Assembly: GCA_024195265.1 (NCBI GenBank)
Contig: JAJLRJ010000005.1
Location: 48,354,394 to 48,418,393, forward strand
Length of the DNA: 64,000 nucleotides
Reading direction: 5' to 3'
DNA from: Dendrophyllia cribrosa
Lineage: Eukaryota > Cnidaria > Anthozoa > Scleractinia > Dendrophylliidae
The translations under genes were made by a program, and so were the position numbers. This document shows, piece after piece, positions 63,516-64,000 of this stretch (position 1 is its first letter; every line of letters begins with the position of its first letter). The notes below the pieces were generated by a model that saw nothing but the letters and a program-made list of their open reading frames with translations, made no database searches and was not told the DNA's origin.

Positions 63516-63602
63516 TCTATATAATAACTATACTATTAGTAGTTGTAGACGCTCAACATTTATGTCGATCAATCAGGAGCGAGTACATCTCATTAGCATC
63601 TC

Positions 63603-63801
63603 ATTTGCATCAAATTAACATACATTAAAAATCTGTACACGTGCAATGACATCATGGCTGGGGGTGCAATGACATCATGGGTAGGGGTGCAATGACATCA
63701 TGGGTGGGGGGTGAGTGACCGGAAGTGGTGGTATCAATCGACCGGAAGTGACGTCATCGGGGAAAAGTGCCCATGAACCGGAAGTGAGTCAACCGGAAGT
63801 G
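63603..63801. promoter_or_regulatory. Octamer, CRE and clustered ETS sites
   Basis: ATTTGCAT at 63603-63610, three tandem units with GCAATGACATCATGG (63642-63707), ACCGGAAGTG at 63718, 63741, 63777 and 63792, and a perfect TGACGTCA at 63749-63756. Four ETS-type sites in 84 bp is far above chance. Confidence 0.45.
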
Positions 63802-64000
63802 ATTTTAGTTGGGTGGGTCCCAGATCCCGCTCGAGACAAAAAAACCCAGAAATAACACAAAAAAATGCCTTTTAATGGTCACACAACGAAAACAAAATAC
63901 AAGCGGGGACATGAGTTCCATCCCCTATTGGGAGAACGCCCCTAACATGCGAAGACAAAAAAACAACAACAAAAGCTAATTGACAAGCGGGCACATGGGT
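63802..64000. other. Gene-free
   Basis: A-rich, with two related AAGCGGG(G/C)ACATG strings at 63901 and 63988. Confidence 0.4.

Larger units (their letters stand above)
62032..63540 (-). mobile_element. Element 3: AT-rich virus-like element remnant
   Basis: Four small minus-strand genes, each with a TATATAG or TATATA box 2-6 bases before ATG, in very AT-rich DNA unlike elements 1 and 2. The dense array of small genes with minimal leaders fits another Polinton-like or adinto-like element, here eroded. The left edge at about 62030 meets the Penelope fragment; the right edge is unclear. Confidence 0.45.

Overview
The window reads as nuclear DNA of a marine invertebrate, most likely a cnidarian (probably a coral or other anthozoan). 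The grounds are the mixture of mobile elements and the many short repeats built on ACATGTA. They are not a species-level match. Genes of the host itself are scarce. Only a few short exon-like pieces with plausible splice sites can be seen (17405-17495, 58850-59113, 59355-59812 and two weaker ones).

Three virus-like, self-replicating DNA elements of the Polinton/Maverick kind frame the window. Element 1 (1-5532) is the right-hand end of a Polinton: a membrane-protein fragment, a small ORF, a retroviral-type integrase and a frameshifted protein-primed DNA polymerase B, closed by a 126-bp palindrome. Element 2 (35260-53511, 18.25 kb) is complete from end to end. It has terminal inverted repeats that are themselves hairpins, a 5-bp target duplication GTGAA, and genes for polymerase B, integrase, packaging ATPase, double-jelly-roll capsid, a probable minor capsid, a VLTF3-like zinc-ribbon factor, a YqaJ-type nuclease and several small membrane proteins. 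Many of its genes carry a single frameshift or an in-frame TAG, so this copy is probably inactive. Element 3 (about 62030-63540) is an AT-rich remnant of another virus-like element.

Genes of elements 1 and 2 have very short leaders with a TATATATA-type box a few bases before ATG. A second box, ACCAATTGRAGAAAT, lies upstream of the TATA box only at the element ends, in front of the polymerase and nuclease genes. This suggests an early and a late promoter class, the latter fitting a VLTF3-type factor. The integrases of elements 1 and 2 are about 95% identical while their polymerases are hardly alike, so modules have been exchanged.

Between and around these lie a DIRS-type tyrosine-recombinase retrotransposon (18764-22736), a Ty3/gypsy pol with one LTR (30067-33791), a second gypsy-type LTR with primer-binding site (7900-8107), LINE 3' fragments, a Penelope-like fragment with GIY-YIG domain (61208-61930), two piggyBac-like TTAA-flanked non-autonomous elements (6922-7717, 28321-30051), three TA-flanked Tc1/mariner/pogo-like elements, several foldback MITEs, tRNA-headed SINEs, an SF3-helicase ORF (56034-56579) and a number of minisatellites. 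Insertions are often nested, so relative ages can be read off directly.
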